A stretch of DNA of 64,000 nucleotides from CAZUMW01 sp964621615 (lineage in GTDB: Bacteria; Desulfobacterota; WTBG01; CAIYCZ01; CAIRTM01): assembly GCA_964621615.1 (NCBI GenBank), contig CAZUMW010000011.1, positions 45,639-109,638 on the forward strand. The letters are read 5' to 3'. How positions within the stretch are numbered: the stretch's first letter is position 1; every line of letters starts with the position of its first letter. The translations under genes were made by a program, and so were the position numbers. Of this stretch, positions 17,567-26,594 are shown piece after piece. The notes beneath the pieces are model-generated. The model saw only the letters and a program-made list of their open reading frames with translations, did no database searches and was not told the origin of the DNA.

Positions 17567-18538
17567 TTAAGCACCGTTCGGGGCAAACAGAAATACAAAT
17601 TTTTCAAAAAACTCCTGATCGAAATATTCTTTAAGCATACTGTTTTTTATGTAATTAAGCGAATCATAAGCTGAGCACGGATTCTGGTAGCACCTGTTTG
17701 TCGTCATAGCATCAAATGTATCGGCCACGGCACATATTTTTGCAAATGTGTGAATGCTCTCACCTGACAGACCCTTTGGATAGCCTGAGCCGTCTGCGCG
17801 TTCATGGTGCTGCAGCACGATGATAGAGGTTTCTTTATTCATATAGCCTGAATCCTGAAGAATTTTGTACCCTTTTTCAGGATGTGTTTTCATAAGGTTC
17901 CACTCATCCTCGCTGAGTGGCCCCGGCTTATTAAGCACATCAATGGGAAGCTGTGATTTCCCGATATCATGAAGGAAAAAACCCAGCCCGAGTTTGTAAA
18001 AATAGCTCTCGTCAACATCCTGCATAAGCTCGCGAGCAAATGCCACTCCGAAAACCCCGACATTAATTGAATGCGTATAGGTGTAATAGTCATATTGTGT
18101 AATGCGTATAAGCTGGTGTGTCGCCTGCCTGTCTGAAAGAATCATGTCAACGATATTGTGAATATTTTTTTGTGTACGGGAAATCATTTCAGCCCGCGGG
18201 TTTTCAAACAGCCGCTCCATAACGTACTTGCTGGAATCATAAACAATCTCCGATTTTTCTTCAGGCGGAATGTCTGCGTCTTTAATAATATCACCGAGAT
18301 TGTCTTCTACATACTGTTGATAAATATCTCTATGCTTTTCGGGTACATAGATGGTTTCAATGTTGTTTTGAATAAGATTTTCCCTTATTTTGTTAGTGAA
18401 ATAGGTGCCCTTCCGTGAATAAAGGACATAATGCTGATTTCCTCCGGAATTTACCTTGAGAAAAAGGTCAAACGGCTTGAGCTTGTCGATGCGCAGGACA
18501 TGCAGATTGATAGGAATGAGCTTTTCAGTAGATTTCAT
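17567..18538 (-). CDS. HD-GYP domain cyclic-di-GMP phosphodiesterase
   Basis: A 323-residue protein. The N-terminal ~130 residues, of unclear family, are followed by an HD-GYP domain with the metal-binding 'FFLHDIGKSQLP' and the signature 'HHERADGSGYPKGL', then 'AVADTFDAMTTNR'. The family hydrolyses c-di-GMP to pGpG/GMP and so would favour motility or secretion states over biofilm. No receiver domain or membrane helix is seen, so it is cytosolic. Gene order gives no specific partner. Confidence 0.9.
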   Translation of the reverse strand: MKSTEKLIPINLHVLRIDKLKPFDLFLKVNSGGNQHYVLYSRKGTYFTNKIRENLIQNNIETIYVPEKHRDIYQQYVEDNLGDIIKDADIPPEEKSEIVYDSSKYVMERLFENPRAEMISRTQKNIHNIVDMILSDRQATHQLIRITQYDYYTYTHSINVGVFGVAFARELMQDVDESYFYKLGLGFFLHDIGKSQLPIDVLNKPGPLSEDEWNLMKTHPEKGYKILQDSGYMNKETSIIVLQHHERADGSGYPKGLSGESIHTFAKICAVADTFDAMTTNRCYQNPCSAYDSLNYIKNSMLKEYFDQEFFEKFVFLFAPNGA

Positions 18539-18978
18539 GATGTAAACAGATAAATGCGTGTTTGCTGAATCGGGTTATCCTCCGACAATATGATAGGTGT
18601 TTGTGAAATATTTATTATTTATCGGCAATTTTTTGCGTATGTGAAGAAGGAAAAAATTGCTGAATAAATTTTCTTTATATCGTCGAAATGTATGCAGTGA
18701 GCTGCTCGCAGCGGCGCGTCAGAAACGCCAGGCGTTATATAATATTAGTCACTTAGACGTTATTTTTTTGTATTGAGTGGCAAAAAATTCAATGCGAAAC
18801 GCAATCGGCGTTGTTATCGTGGTCGTGATCGTGATCGTGATCGTGTTTGCCTCGCTGATCATTGTTGCATCGATTACGATTACGACAACGACTTCGCTGG
18901 CTGCCACAAAAAACCGGTCTCTTCCGGCTTGTCCGGTTTATGGTACAGTTACATATATGATGGTGAGCAGGCGCCGGG
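18539..18978. repeat. Gene-free stretch with an imperfect GATCGT/ATTACG inverted repeat
   Basis: 440 bases between two minus-strand genes. The core at 18810-18892 has a left arm rich in ATCGTGGTCGTGATCGTGAT units (18810-18845) and a right arm CATCGATTACGATTACGACA (18868-18892) that is largely its reverse complement, giving a long hairpin. A smaller AACCGG...CCGGTT repeat follows near 18911-18938. A possible ORF through it is a valine/isoleucine/threonine low-complexity translation of the repeat and is not accepted as a gene. A decayed relative lies near 57201-57270. Confidence 0.6.
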
Positions 18979-19572
18979 TTACTGCTTTCTGTAGGCTATG
19001 TCACGATTGCGTAGTACATATGCATCTTGTATGCGCTGTTTCCGGGAGGCAGGGGGATCAAACAAACCGCGCTGACGGCTGTTAAGACCGTATTTCTCAA
19101 GCAGCCGGTTTTCAAGGTCATGCTGTGATTGAATGCGCTGCGGTTCGATGATGTGCTGTGCGCTCACGTTTTTATCTGCCAGAGCCCTGCCGATAAGCAC
19201 AAACCGGTGACAGTTAAAGGGATCTTTTTCTGAACACATAAGTGCAGACTGGCTTTGCGACGCAAGCTCTAACACGCGCTTTATACCCTGCTGAAACCTG
19301 GCTGAAGCTCGAACGAGGTCATAGTTTACCGTTCCGTCAGGGAAAAGCATTTCATTTTCATCGACCCGCCCGCCGATTAAGCCGCCCAAATAATGATAGG
19401 CGATATCGTGAAGGTTCAGGTCTGTTTTAAGCGTTTCACGGTTGAATTGCGGATTCCGGCGGCTGTAGGGTATGCTGCGCACATCTGCGATGCACCGAAT
19501 GCCGTAGGTGTTCAGCATGGAGATGAACCTGTCAGTTTCATAAACAGAATGACCAATAGTGTAGAGTATCAT
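18979..19572 (-). CDS. DUF488 family protein
   Basis: 197 residues beginning 'MILYTIGHSVYETDRFISML' with 'CIADVRSIPYSRRNPQFNRE' and 'ALMCSEKDPFNCHRFVLIG', the conserved N-terminal and C-x(n)-CHR signatures of DUF488. The function is not established; the conserved Cys and His hint at a nucleic-acid or redox-related role. The next minus-strand gene upstream, Smr, ends 22 bases away, so these may share a transcript. Confidence 0.85.
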   Translation of the reverse strand: MILYTIGHSVYETDRFISMLNTYGIRCIADVRSIPYSRRNPQFNRETLKTDLNLHDIAYHYLGGLIGGRVDENEMLFPDGTVNYDLVRASARFQQGIKRVLELASQSQSALMCSEKDPFNCHRFVLIGRALADKNVSAQHIIEPQRIQSQHDLENRLLEKYGLNSRQRGLFDPPASRKQRIQDAYVLRNRDIAYRKQ

Positions 19573-19593
19573 AGGGATATCACCGGCAGGAAT

Positions 19594-20121
19594 CTATGAA
19601 GTGCATCCGCGGTTGTCCCGGCTATGCTTAAGGTAAACGATGATCGAGCCGCTTCGCTTTTTCTCACGCTTTTCCCATGAAAAGGTAAGCACGCAGCCGG
19701 ATTTTTTAAGCTCACTCAGGAGGGCTTCAATACAGTCAGGAAGCACAGGCATACCAGCGGAATGGATGCCTTTTCCGACGATGATGCGCAGCGTTTTCAG
19801 CCCGGCGGCAACTGCATCCTGAATGAAGCATCTGGCTTTATGCTCAGCATCCGAAGCGCTCAGGCGATGAAGATCAAGCTCCCTTTCAGGGCGGGGGTAT
19901 TTTTTGATAATATGATGAATAGAGATTTTTTCGGGTGAATTGCCGCTGTTATATTTCTCGCTCAAAAAGTGCTGAAAACGATCATGAGTGAGCGATGTTT
20001 CGAGAATCTCTGAAAGTTCATGTGGTGTATCAGCTGATTGTTTTCCCGTAAAAAGGGCTTCAAGGTCATCGCCGGTGTCAAGAATTCTGATTCGCGAATT
20101 TTTTCGTTTTTTGCGGGACAT
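19594..20121 (-). CDS. Smr domain protein
   Basis: 175 residues. A basic, unstructured N terminus leads to a C-terminal Smr (small MutS-related) domain: 'ERELDLHRLSASDAEHKA' (LDLHxL), 'LRIIVGKGIHS' (H/R-G-x-G motif variant) and 'LTFSWEKREKKRSGSIIVYL'. Stand-alone Smr proteins are nicking or RNA endonucleases, some acting on stalled ribosomes. It sits between DUF488 and the DjlA-like gene on the same strand, with gaps of 22 and 16 bases. Confidence 0.87.
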   Translation of the reverse strand: MSRKKRKNSRIRILDTGDDLEALFTGKQSADTPHELSEILETSLTHDRFQHFLSEKYNSGNSPEKISIHHIIKKYPRPERELDLHRLSASDAEHKARCFIQDAVAAGLKTLRIIVGKGIHSAGMPVLPDCIEALLSELKKSGCVLTFSWEKREKKRSGSIIVYLKHSRDNRGCTS

Positions 20122-20137
20122 AGCGTAACACAGGCAG

Positions 20138-20884
20138 TCAGAAGTGCCGCTCTTTTCTTACTTTTTCATACGCTTCCTGAATTTCACGGAACCGCTTTGC
20201 AGCGAACTCGGTAAATTCCTCAGGAAGGCCCTTTGAAACAATAGTGTCAGGATGGAATTCTTTTACCAGTTTTTTATAATTTTTCCTTATGTCTTCATTT
20301 GTGCTGTCAGGTGTGCAGTTGAGCATTTTATAATATTTGTCAGTGTCGTCAAAATAGGCTGCGCGGATTTCATTATATTTCTGATCGGATATATTGAAAA
20401 TGTTTTTTATGCGCTTGAGCGCATGTTCTTCAGACGGATGCAGCTTTCCGTCTGCAGCGGCCAGCCGGAACAGCACATCAAGAAAAGAGGCAAGGACAGC
20501 AGGGTTGTGCTGATTTAGCTGGTAAAACTGCCTGGCAAAATCATCAATTGAATAAGGGGAATTTTTTGCTTCAGTAAATATGCGCCGCGCAAATTGCTGT
20601 TCTTTCTGGCCGATGTTCATAGATTGAATGATGTTTTCGACAACCTTGATTTCATCCTGTGTTACCACGCCGTCTATTTTTGCCAGCTTTGCAAAAATAG
20701 AAAAAAGGCATACAAAATACGCTGCCTGCGCCTGCTCAACATTGAGCCCTGACTGATGCGTGTTGATATCGGTCACGTGTTTGTCGATGAGATGATGACC
20801 AACAACTCCACCAAGAATTGCACCGAGCGGTCCGCCGACGAAAAGCCCGAGGGAACCGAACATGAGTTTACCGAACCAGCTCAC
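20138..20884 (-). CDS. djlA: DjlA-like J-domain co-chaperone with TerB domain
   Basis: 248 residues. A glycine-rich hydrophobic N-terminal segment ('LGLFVGGPLGAILGGVVGHH') can act as a membrane anchor. A TerB-like helical domain spans about residues 50-165 ('KIDGVVTQDEI', 'AAADGKLHPSEEHAL'), and a C-terminal J domain has the HPD tripeptide ('KEFHPDTIVSKG'). DjlA delivers substrates to DnaK at the inner membrane. The architecture is complete. Confidence 0.9.
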   Translation of the reverse strand: MSWFGKLMFGSLGLFVGGPLGAILGGVVGHHLIDKHVTDINTHQSGLNVEQAQAAYFVCLFSIFAKLAKIDGVVTQDEIKVVENIIQSMNIGQKEQQFARRIFTEAKNSPYSIDDFARQFYQLNQHNPAVLASFLDVLFRLAAADGKLHPSEEHALKRIKNIFNISDQKYNEIRAAYFDDTDKYYKMLNCTPDSTNEDIRKNYKKLVKEFHPDTIVSKGLPEEFTEFAAKRFREIQEAYEKVRKERHF

Positions 20885-21011
20885 AATTGCTCTCCACTTG
20901 CAGTTTGTAAATTAACAGTAATTATTCTCCGGGGTAGAGGGCGCTGCATGATAATCAAAAAATATATCAGATAGATAATACCGTGTCAAAGAATGAACAG
21001 CTCTGCCAGAG

Positions 21012-22463
21012 CTACAAATACGGGGTACACAGGCGGGCCATGCCGTCGCGAAGCTTAATCAGCAGCGGCCTGCTGTCAGCCTCTGAAAGCGACATTTCGC
21101 GTGAGGAGGATCGCTTTTCATCAAAAACCGTACAAAGCCACTGGCCCAACTCGGGCGAATAGCATTCAACATTAAATTCAAAATTGAGCCTGAGGCTTCT
21201 CGCATCCCAGTTTGATGAGCCGATAAGGCACCAGGTGTTATCAACTACCATGAACTTGGTGTGGTCAAAAGGCGGCGGGCTCATCCAAATACGGCATCCC
21301 CATTTAAGAACCTGCCAGAACTGAGCGGACATCGCCCAGCCGACAAGCCTCAGATTGTTTACCGCAGGGACGATCACATCAACATCAACCCCCCGGAGGC
21401 AGGCTACGTTTAAAGCGCTTATTATTCTGATATCGGGCAGAAAATACGGGGTAACAATGCGTATGGAGCGGCGCGCACAGGACAGAGCGCTCAGAATGAC
21501 ATTGTGCATGTTATCAATATCCTCATCCGGTCCATGCGTTATTCCGCGCGCGATAGTGCTGCCGGCATTGTGCAGGTCAGGGAACCATTCAGGTCCGCTT
21601 AAAACATCTTCGGTGGTGAAATACCAGTCTTCCGAGAATGCCTCCTGCAAATGGCGGACAACCGGGCCGGTGACCCGGAAATGCAGATCCTGTATATGAT
21701 GTGAGCAGTGTGTGTTAAGTATATGATATCGTCGAATATTCATGCCGCCGGTAAAGCCGATGATTCCGTCAACGACCAATATCTTACGGTGGTTCCTCAA
21801 GTTGATATATGCAGTTCGCCAGGGAAAGGACGTCGGCATGAAGCTGGCCGTATTAATACCGCGCTTTTGTAAATACCGGACAATCGGCGGAAAGGTGTAT
21901 CGGGATCCAACATCATCTATCAAAACGCGTACATCCACGCCTCTGGCTGCAGCTGCTGACAGCGCATTTATGAACATTTCGCCGGCTCTGTCTCGTGAAA
22001 AAATATATGTCGCAAGAGTAATTGTTTTGCGTGCGGTGTTTATGGCATTGATCATAACCGGATATGCTTCATCGCCGTTTTTCAGAGGCGTAAGATGATT
22101 GCCGCACAGGAGAGGGCGATGGGTTATTTTGCTGACAACCCTGTTAAGCGTTGTAAGATGGCTGTTTGCAGGCGTCAATATATTGTGGAGGTTCTTTTTG
22201 CTGCAGGAAACATCATCATAGCGGTGGTACTGCCGCGCATGCTTTCCGCTGAAAGCAGATGCTTTTCGCTGAATGCGGTTTATGCCGAGCAGCACATACA
22301 GCACTGCCCCGAAAAAGGGGAAAAAAACGATGAGAGCGGTCCAGCCGAGAGCAGACCGCGAATCGCGCTTGTAGATAACCGCATGAAAGGCCGCTGACAC
22401 CGTAACGACAAACGTGATAAGCGCTGTTATGTGAGCCCACATCTCACTGATAAAAGAAATCAT
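21012..22463 (-). CDS. cls: Cardiolipin synthase (phospholipase D family)
   Basis: 483 residues with two N-terminal membrane helices and two HKD catalytic motifs, 'NHRKILVVDGIIGFTGGMN' and 'FDHTKFMVVDNTWCLIGSSN'. It condenses two phosphatidylglycerols (or PG plus another head-group donor) into cardiolipin. Together with cdsA and pssA it accounts for anionic phospholipid synthesis in this window. The downstream EEP-family gene on the same strand ends 18 bases before its start. Confidence 0.93.
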   Translation of the reverse strand: MISFISEMWAHITALITFVVTVSAAFHAVIYKRDSRSALGWTALIVFFPFFGAVLYVLLGINRIQRKASAFSGKHARQYHRYDDVSCSKKNLHNILTPANSHLTTLNRVVSKITHRPLLCGNHLTPLKNGDEAYPVMINAINTARKTITLATYIFSRDRAGEMFINALSAAAARGVDVRVLIDDVGSRYTFPPIVRYLQKRGINTASFMPTSFPWRTAYINLRNHRKILVVDGIIGFTGGMNIRRYHILNTHCSHHIQDLHFRVTGPVVRHLQEAFSEDWYFTTEDVLSGPEWFPDLHNAGSTIARGITHGPDEDIDNMHNVILSALSCARRSIRIVTPYFLPDIRIISALNVACLRGVDVDVIVPAVNNLRLVGWAMSAQFWQVLKWGCRIWMSPPPFDHTKFMVVDNTWCLIGSSNWDARSLRLNFEFNVECYSPELGQWLCTVFDEKRSSSREMSLSEADSRPLLIKLRDGMARLCTPYL

Positions 22464-22481
22464 AGAGCGCGCAGCAAATAT

Positions 22482-23213
22482 TCAGGTTATTTTAAAATCG
22501 CAAACGATCGGATTGTGATCGGAATACAGTATCCGTGGTATTCTGAATCCGGTTATTTTTATATCAGGGCTGTGTAGAATGAAGTCAAGCTCACGATGCG
22601 GAAAGCGGCTTGGAAATGTCGGCAGGTGCTGCCTGTTTGCACTGATGAGGCCGGTGGCATCGAGAAATGTGCTCAGCTCGACGCGTCCCCGAAAAAGATT
22701 GAAGTCCCCGGCAACGAGTACCGGCTTTTTTGTCTGTTTGAAAAGAGTGAGCAGATCGTTGAGCTGATATCGGCGGTGATGAAATCGAAGTGAAAGATGA
22801 ACGAGAAAAATGGTGCACCGCTCGAGTTCGAGCTCTATGACAAGGCGCTTTATTCCTTTTGAAAAATAGTGGAATTTCTGCTTTTTTATAGTATGTTTTG
22901 TCAGAAAAGCGTTTCCCTGTTTATCGAGTACCGGAAATTTCCCGTAAAGATGTGCTCCGTATTTTGAATTATACACATAATAGTGCCCAAGCGCCCGTGC
23001 AAGGATATCAGCCTGGTTGTATTTTCCCGAGCGGTAGGAACCGCTGTCAACTTCTACAAGACCCACTATGTCAGGATTTTCGGCCTTGATAAATGATGCA
23101 ATCCTGGCAAGGTTTTTTCCGGTAAAGCGGAGATACCCGCTGAAGGGAACCGGGAAATGAAAATACCCGCCCATTCCGGTAGCGTACCGTATGTTATACA
23201 GAAGAAAGCGCAT
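22482..23213 (-). CDS. Endonuclease/exonuclease/phosphatase family protein
   Basis: 243 residues with the EEP fold landmarks: 'RFLLYNIRYATG' (Asn metal ligand), 'PDIVGLVEVDSG' (catalytic Glu), 'VHLSLRFHHRRYQL', 'VLVAGDFNL' and the C-terminal 'YSDHNPIVCDF' (catalytic His). Such stand-alone proteins hydrolyse phosphodiesters in nucleic acids, inositol phosphates or sphingolipids; the neighbouring cls gene leans towards a lipid substrate, but this is inference. No signal peptide is seen. Confidence 0.82.
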   Translation of the reverse strand: MRFLLYNIRYATGMGGYFHFPVPFSGYLRFTGKNLARIASFIKAENPDIVGLVEVDSGSYRSGKYNQADILARALGHYYVYNSKYGAHLYGKFPVLDKQGNAFLTKHTIKKQKFHYFSKGIKRLVIELELERCTIFLVHLSLRFHHRRYQLNDLLTLFKQTKKPVLVAGDFNLFRGRVELSTFLDATGLISANRQHLPTFPSRFPHRELDFILHSPDIKITGFRIPRILYSDHNPIVCDFKIT

Positions 23214-23327
23214 GTGATAAAAAAATATTTTTGTATCCCTGGATATTATACCATAGAATACAGTTTAGCGCAGACTATTGCTGTATGGAATAATTATTGA
23301 CAACCGCAGCTTTTTCACGCAATAACG

Positions 23328-24854
23328 ATGCAGGAAGAGGGATACGATCTCGGGCAGGAATATCGATTGCATATGGATAATAAGCTTTCACTTGATCATT
23401 ATGTCAATGCTATAGAATGCTTGCAGGACGGCATCATTATTTATGATGCCGACGACGCACCCGCGATGATCAACAAGTGCGCCCGTGATCTGCTTCATAT
23501 AGATGAAAGCAGACAGGTTACACGCCGGGATATCGCCGCTATTATCGGCTTCGACCCTGCAGGCTCCCGCGTTCAGAAACAGAAGGAGTCAACCATTAAC
23601 GGAGAGCCGTATACGATTTTGTCGGTTCCATTAATGATTGACGGATTGATGAACGGCACAGTGGTCTATGTGCGTGATTTTTCAATGATGAAAGAGGCCG
23701 AGGATATAAAGACAGATTTTGTATCTATTGCGTCGCATGAATTGCGCAACCCGCTGACCTCGCTCAAGAATGCCGTCAACATACTTCTGAACATGAATGA
23801 GCAGGAAATAGTCGAGCATAAGGACAGATTTCTGTCTATCGCCACGAGAAATGTCGACCGGATTAACGGGCTGATAAATCAGTATCTTGACATTACCCGC
23901 ATAGAGATGGGGAAAATGCCTTTCGAGTTTAATCAGGTTGCGCTTAAGCCGTTTGTTGACAATCTGATACATGAATTCAGCTATTCAGCTGAAGAAAAAA
24001 GCATTCTTGTTCAGTCTGATATCAACGATTCTGTACCGACAGTGCTTGCCGATGCGCCAAAGCTTGAAGAAATACTGTATAATCTGATCGGAAACGCATT
24101 CAAGCACACTGGGCAGCATGGCACTATTACGGTGAGCGCACATGAGCTGCCATCAAACGGCGCCTGCGACAGCGACAGCCCGATGGTACGTGTTGTTGTA
24201 GCCGACACCGGCTGCGGCATACCGGATGATAAAAAAGATCTCATATTTACAAAATTTTACCGGGTACAGAGCAGTGCTGAAATCAACGGTGAGGGTGTCG
24301 GCCTGGGGCTGGCTATTGTGCAGAAGCTGGTCGAAATGCACGGGGGCTGCATTCATGTCGAGGATAACACGCCCAGGGGATGCCGATTTTGCTTTACACT
24401 GCCGGTACACTCCCGTGAGCGACGCGACCCTGCCTTTAGATGGGTTTTTGACCGCGAGCTTTCCGCTGCACGAAAAAGCCATCAGTCGCTTTCGCTTATC
24501 GCCATAGTGCTTGATAATTTCAAGCAGGTGGAAATGAGCGCAGCAAAGGATGAAACCGATGCTTTTTTAGCAGAGTCTGAAGAGGTTATTAAAAAAAGTC
24601 TTTTCAGGCAGACTGATGTTGTTGTACACCGTAAAGAGCGGGATATGTTTGTTGTTTTCTGCCATGCGGACAGCAGCGGCGCATCCGCGATAACCGATCG
24701 TATCGAAAGCAACCTGCGCAGCTCTGCAGTAAAATGGCGGAAAACCGCATTTGAAAGTATACGATTTCGCGCCGGTTTTGCGGCTTATCCTCAGGAAGCT
24801 GAAAATCAGAGGGATTTGTTCAGAATAGCGCTTAAAAAATTACAGGGGGCATAG
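23328..24854 (+). CDS. PAS-containing sensor histidine kinase with a degenerate GGDEF C terminus
   Basis: 508 residues, no membrane segment. A PAS-like sensor (residues ~25-120) precedes a HisKA domain with His137 in 'IASHELRNPLTSL'. The HATPase domain shows its N box ('LYNLIGNAFKHTG'), 'VADTGCGIPDD' and 'GEGVGLGLAIVQKLV'. Residues ~368-508 resemble a GGDEF fold ('LSLIAIVLDNFKQVE', 'FRQTDVVVHRKERDMFVVF'), but the GGDEF signature reads ERDMF (437-441), so diguanylate cyclase activity is not expected. An ATG at 23373 is an alternative start. The cognate regulator follows after 1 base. Confidence 0.88.
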   Translation: MQEEGYDLGQEYRLHMDNKLSLDHYVNAIECLQDGIIIYDADDAPAMINKCARDLLHIDESRQVTRRDIAAIIGFDPAGSRVQKQKESTINGEPYTILSVPLMIDGLMNGTVVYVRDFSMMKEAEDIKTDFVSIASHELRNPLTSLKNAVNILLNMNEQEIVEHKDRFLSIATRNVDRINGLINQYLDITRIEMGKMPFEFNQVALKPFVDNLIHEFSYSAEEKSILVQSDINDSVPTVLADAPKLEEILYNLIGNAFKHTGQHGTITVSAHELPSNGACDSDSPMVRVVVADTGCGIPDDKKDLIFTKFYRVQSSAEINGEGVGLGLAIVQKLVEMHGGCIHVEDNTPRGCRFCFTLPVHSRERRDPAFRWVFDRELSAARKSHQSLSLIAIVLDNFKQVEMSAAKDETDAFLAESEEVIKKSLFRQTDVVVHRKERDMFVVFCHADSSGASAITDRIESNLRSSAVKWRKTAFESIRFRAGFAAYPQEAENQRDLFRIALKKLQGA

Positions 24855-24855
24855 C

Positions 24856-25224
24856 GTGGAAGAAAAAAACATTCTTATTGTCGATGATGAGTCTGATATT
24901 GTTGAAACGCTGCGCTTTGAACTCGAGCGCCTGGGCTATACGTGCAGCACTGCATATGACGGTATTGAAGCGCTTAACAAGGCCAGGGCTGAAAAACCTC
25001 ATTTAATAATTCTTGACATCATGCTTCCGAAAATGAACGGATACAAGGTCTCCAGACTCCTTAAATTTGATGAACAGTATCAGCATATACCGATTATCAT
25101 GCTGACGGCGAAAACAAGAGATGCTGACCGCATTACGGGAATTGAGACAGGAGCAGACTGCTATATTACCAAGCCGTTTGATGTGCAGAACCTTATAGCC
25201 ATGGTTAAAAATCACATACGATAA
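24856..25224 (+). CDS. Single-domain response regulator
   Basis: 122 residues consisting only of a receiver domain: 'ILIVDDESDIVETLRFEL' (acidic pocket), phosphoacceptor Asp in 'LIILDIMLPKMNGYKVSRLL', Thr in 'IIMLTAKTRD' and Lys in 'DCYITKPFDVQNL'. With no output domain it must signal by protein contact. It begins at GTG 24856 with a GGGGG tract upstream and is coupled to the kinase. Six bases later comes gspF, so the pair may control the secretion machine. Confidence 0.93.
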   Translation: MEEKNILIVDDESDIVETLRFELERLGYTCSTAYDGIEALNKARAEKPHLIILDIMLPKMNGYKVSRLLKFDEQYQHIPIIMLTAKTRDADRITGIETGADCYITKPFDVQNLIAMVKNHIR

Positions 25225-25230
25225 AGAATT

Positions 25231-26451
25231 ATGCCACAGTATAGATATAAAGCGAGAAGCAGTGACGGTGAGCTGATAAGCGGTATGGTGGAAGCGCCGT
25301 CAAGCGAAGCGGCCGGATCGATTATAGACCAGAAGGGCCACGTGCCGGTTTCCATACAGGAGGATACGCGATCCCCTTCTGATTCCTTTAATATTGCTGA
25401 TTATTTCGGCAGTAAAATTACATCAGATGACATGGTAATGCTGACGTTTCAGATGTCAACGCTCCTTGGTGCAGGCATTCCGCTGTTGACCGGCCTGAGG
25501 ATACTTGCCAAGCAGATCAGCAATAAAAAGCTCAAGAAAATACTTGAAACCGCAGCACGTGATATTGAGGCAGGCAGCAGCCTTTCGGAGAGCCTGGCAA
25601 AGCATCCCAGGGTGTTCCCGCCGGTCTATGCCAATATGATTTATGCCGGGGAGGTCTCGGGTCAGCTTGAAGAAATATTTATCAGGCTCGGGGAGATGGC
25701 TGAGCACGATGCCGAAATCCGGGAAAAAATTAAAACCGCGCTTCGGTATCCCAAAATGGTGCTTGCTGCTCTTGTGGTCGCATTCGCTATTATTATGTGG
25801 TTCGTGATTCCCCGGTTTGTCGGCATTTTTGAGCAGTTCGATATTGCGCTGCCGCTGCCCACCAAAATTATGATCGGTTTGAACACTATTTTCAATAACT
25901 ACTGGTTTGTCTGTCTTATTGTTGTCGGCGGTGCCATAGCAGCGATTAGATGGATGCTGACAACCGACCGGGGGCGGTATTACTGGCACTACATTCAAAT
26001 TACTATGCCGATACTGGGTCCGGTCTACCAAAAAGCGGCTCTTTCGCGCTTTACAAATATGCTCGGCACGCTCCTTCAAAGCGGGCTCCCTATAATTGAT
26101 AACCTGCATATAACCTCACAGGCTATCGGCAATGATGTGATCGCAGAAGCGATCAGAGACATACGCGACAGTATTCAGGAAGGGCGGGGGCTTGCCGAGC
26201 CGATGGGAACAAGCAGATTTTTCACTCCGATTGTCGTGCAAATGGTATCCATTGGCGAAACGACCGGGCAGCTGGATGCCATCCTCCTCAAAGTGTCACG
26301 CTACTACGACATGGAAGTCGACTACACCACCAAACGTCTCGGATCATATATCGAGCCGGTTTTGACCCTGCTTCTGGGCCTTATGGTCATGTTTTTTGCT
26401 ATGGCGGTTTTCCTGCCCATGTGGGATATGACAAAGATCGCCGGACGCTGA
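25231..26451 (+). CDS. gspF: T2SS/type IV pilus inner-membrane protein GspF/PilC
   Basis: Polytopic platform protein that couples the cytoplasmic ATPase (GspE) to pseudopilus assembly. The 406 residues contain the N-terminal 'YRYKARSSDGELISGMVEA' segment and two repeated GspF domains. The first reads 'LTFQMSTLLGAGIPLLTGL' and 'VSGQLEEIFIRLGEMAEHD'. The second reads 'FTNMLGTLLQSGLPIIDNL' and 'IGETTGQLDAILLKVS'. Three membrane helices are seen. It is separated from the rest of the T2SS cluster by the sigma factor gene. Confidence 0.95.
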   Translation: MPQYRYKARSSDGELISGMVEAPSSEAAGSIIDQKGHVPVSIQEDTRSPSDSFNIADYFGSKITSDDMVMLTFQMSTLLGAGIPLLTGLRILAKQISNKKLKKILETAARDIEAGSSLSESLAKHPRVFPPVYANMIYAGEVSGQLEEIFIRLGEMAEHDAEIREKIKTALRYPKMVLAALVVAFAIIMWFVIPRFVGIFEQFDIALPLPTKIMIGLNTIFNNYWFVCLIVVGGAIAAIRWMLTTDRGRYYWHYIQITMPILGPVYQKAALSRFTNMLGTLLQSGLPIIDNLHITSQAIGNDVIAEAIRDIRDSIQEGRGLAEPMGTSRFFTPIVVQMVSIGETTGQLDAILLKVSRYYDMEVDYTTKRLGSYIEPVLTLLLGLMVMFFAMAVFLPMWDMTKIAGR

Positions 26452-26594
26452 TGGCCTGAGTCATATTTTTTTCATCTCTTGCATTCATAAGAATTTGTTA
26501 TATATTTATAAGTATAAAAAATGTTAAATAGCGAAAAATAATCATAGCGCTGTTAGCTGATTTTTTTTATGTCTAAAGGTACACAGGCTGCATC

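Noticed and set aside
18777..19085. Open frame with 'VVIVVVIVIVIVFASLIIVA', looks like a membrane peptide
   Set aside because: The hydrophobic run is a translation of the GATCGT repeat. It has no ribosome-binding site and runs into the 3' end of the DUF488 gene on the other strand.
23328..24854. Active diguanylate cyclase in the kinase C terminus
   Set aside because: The GGDEF position reads ERDMF, lacking the catalytic glycine and acidic pair.
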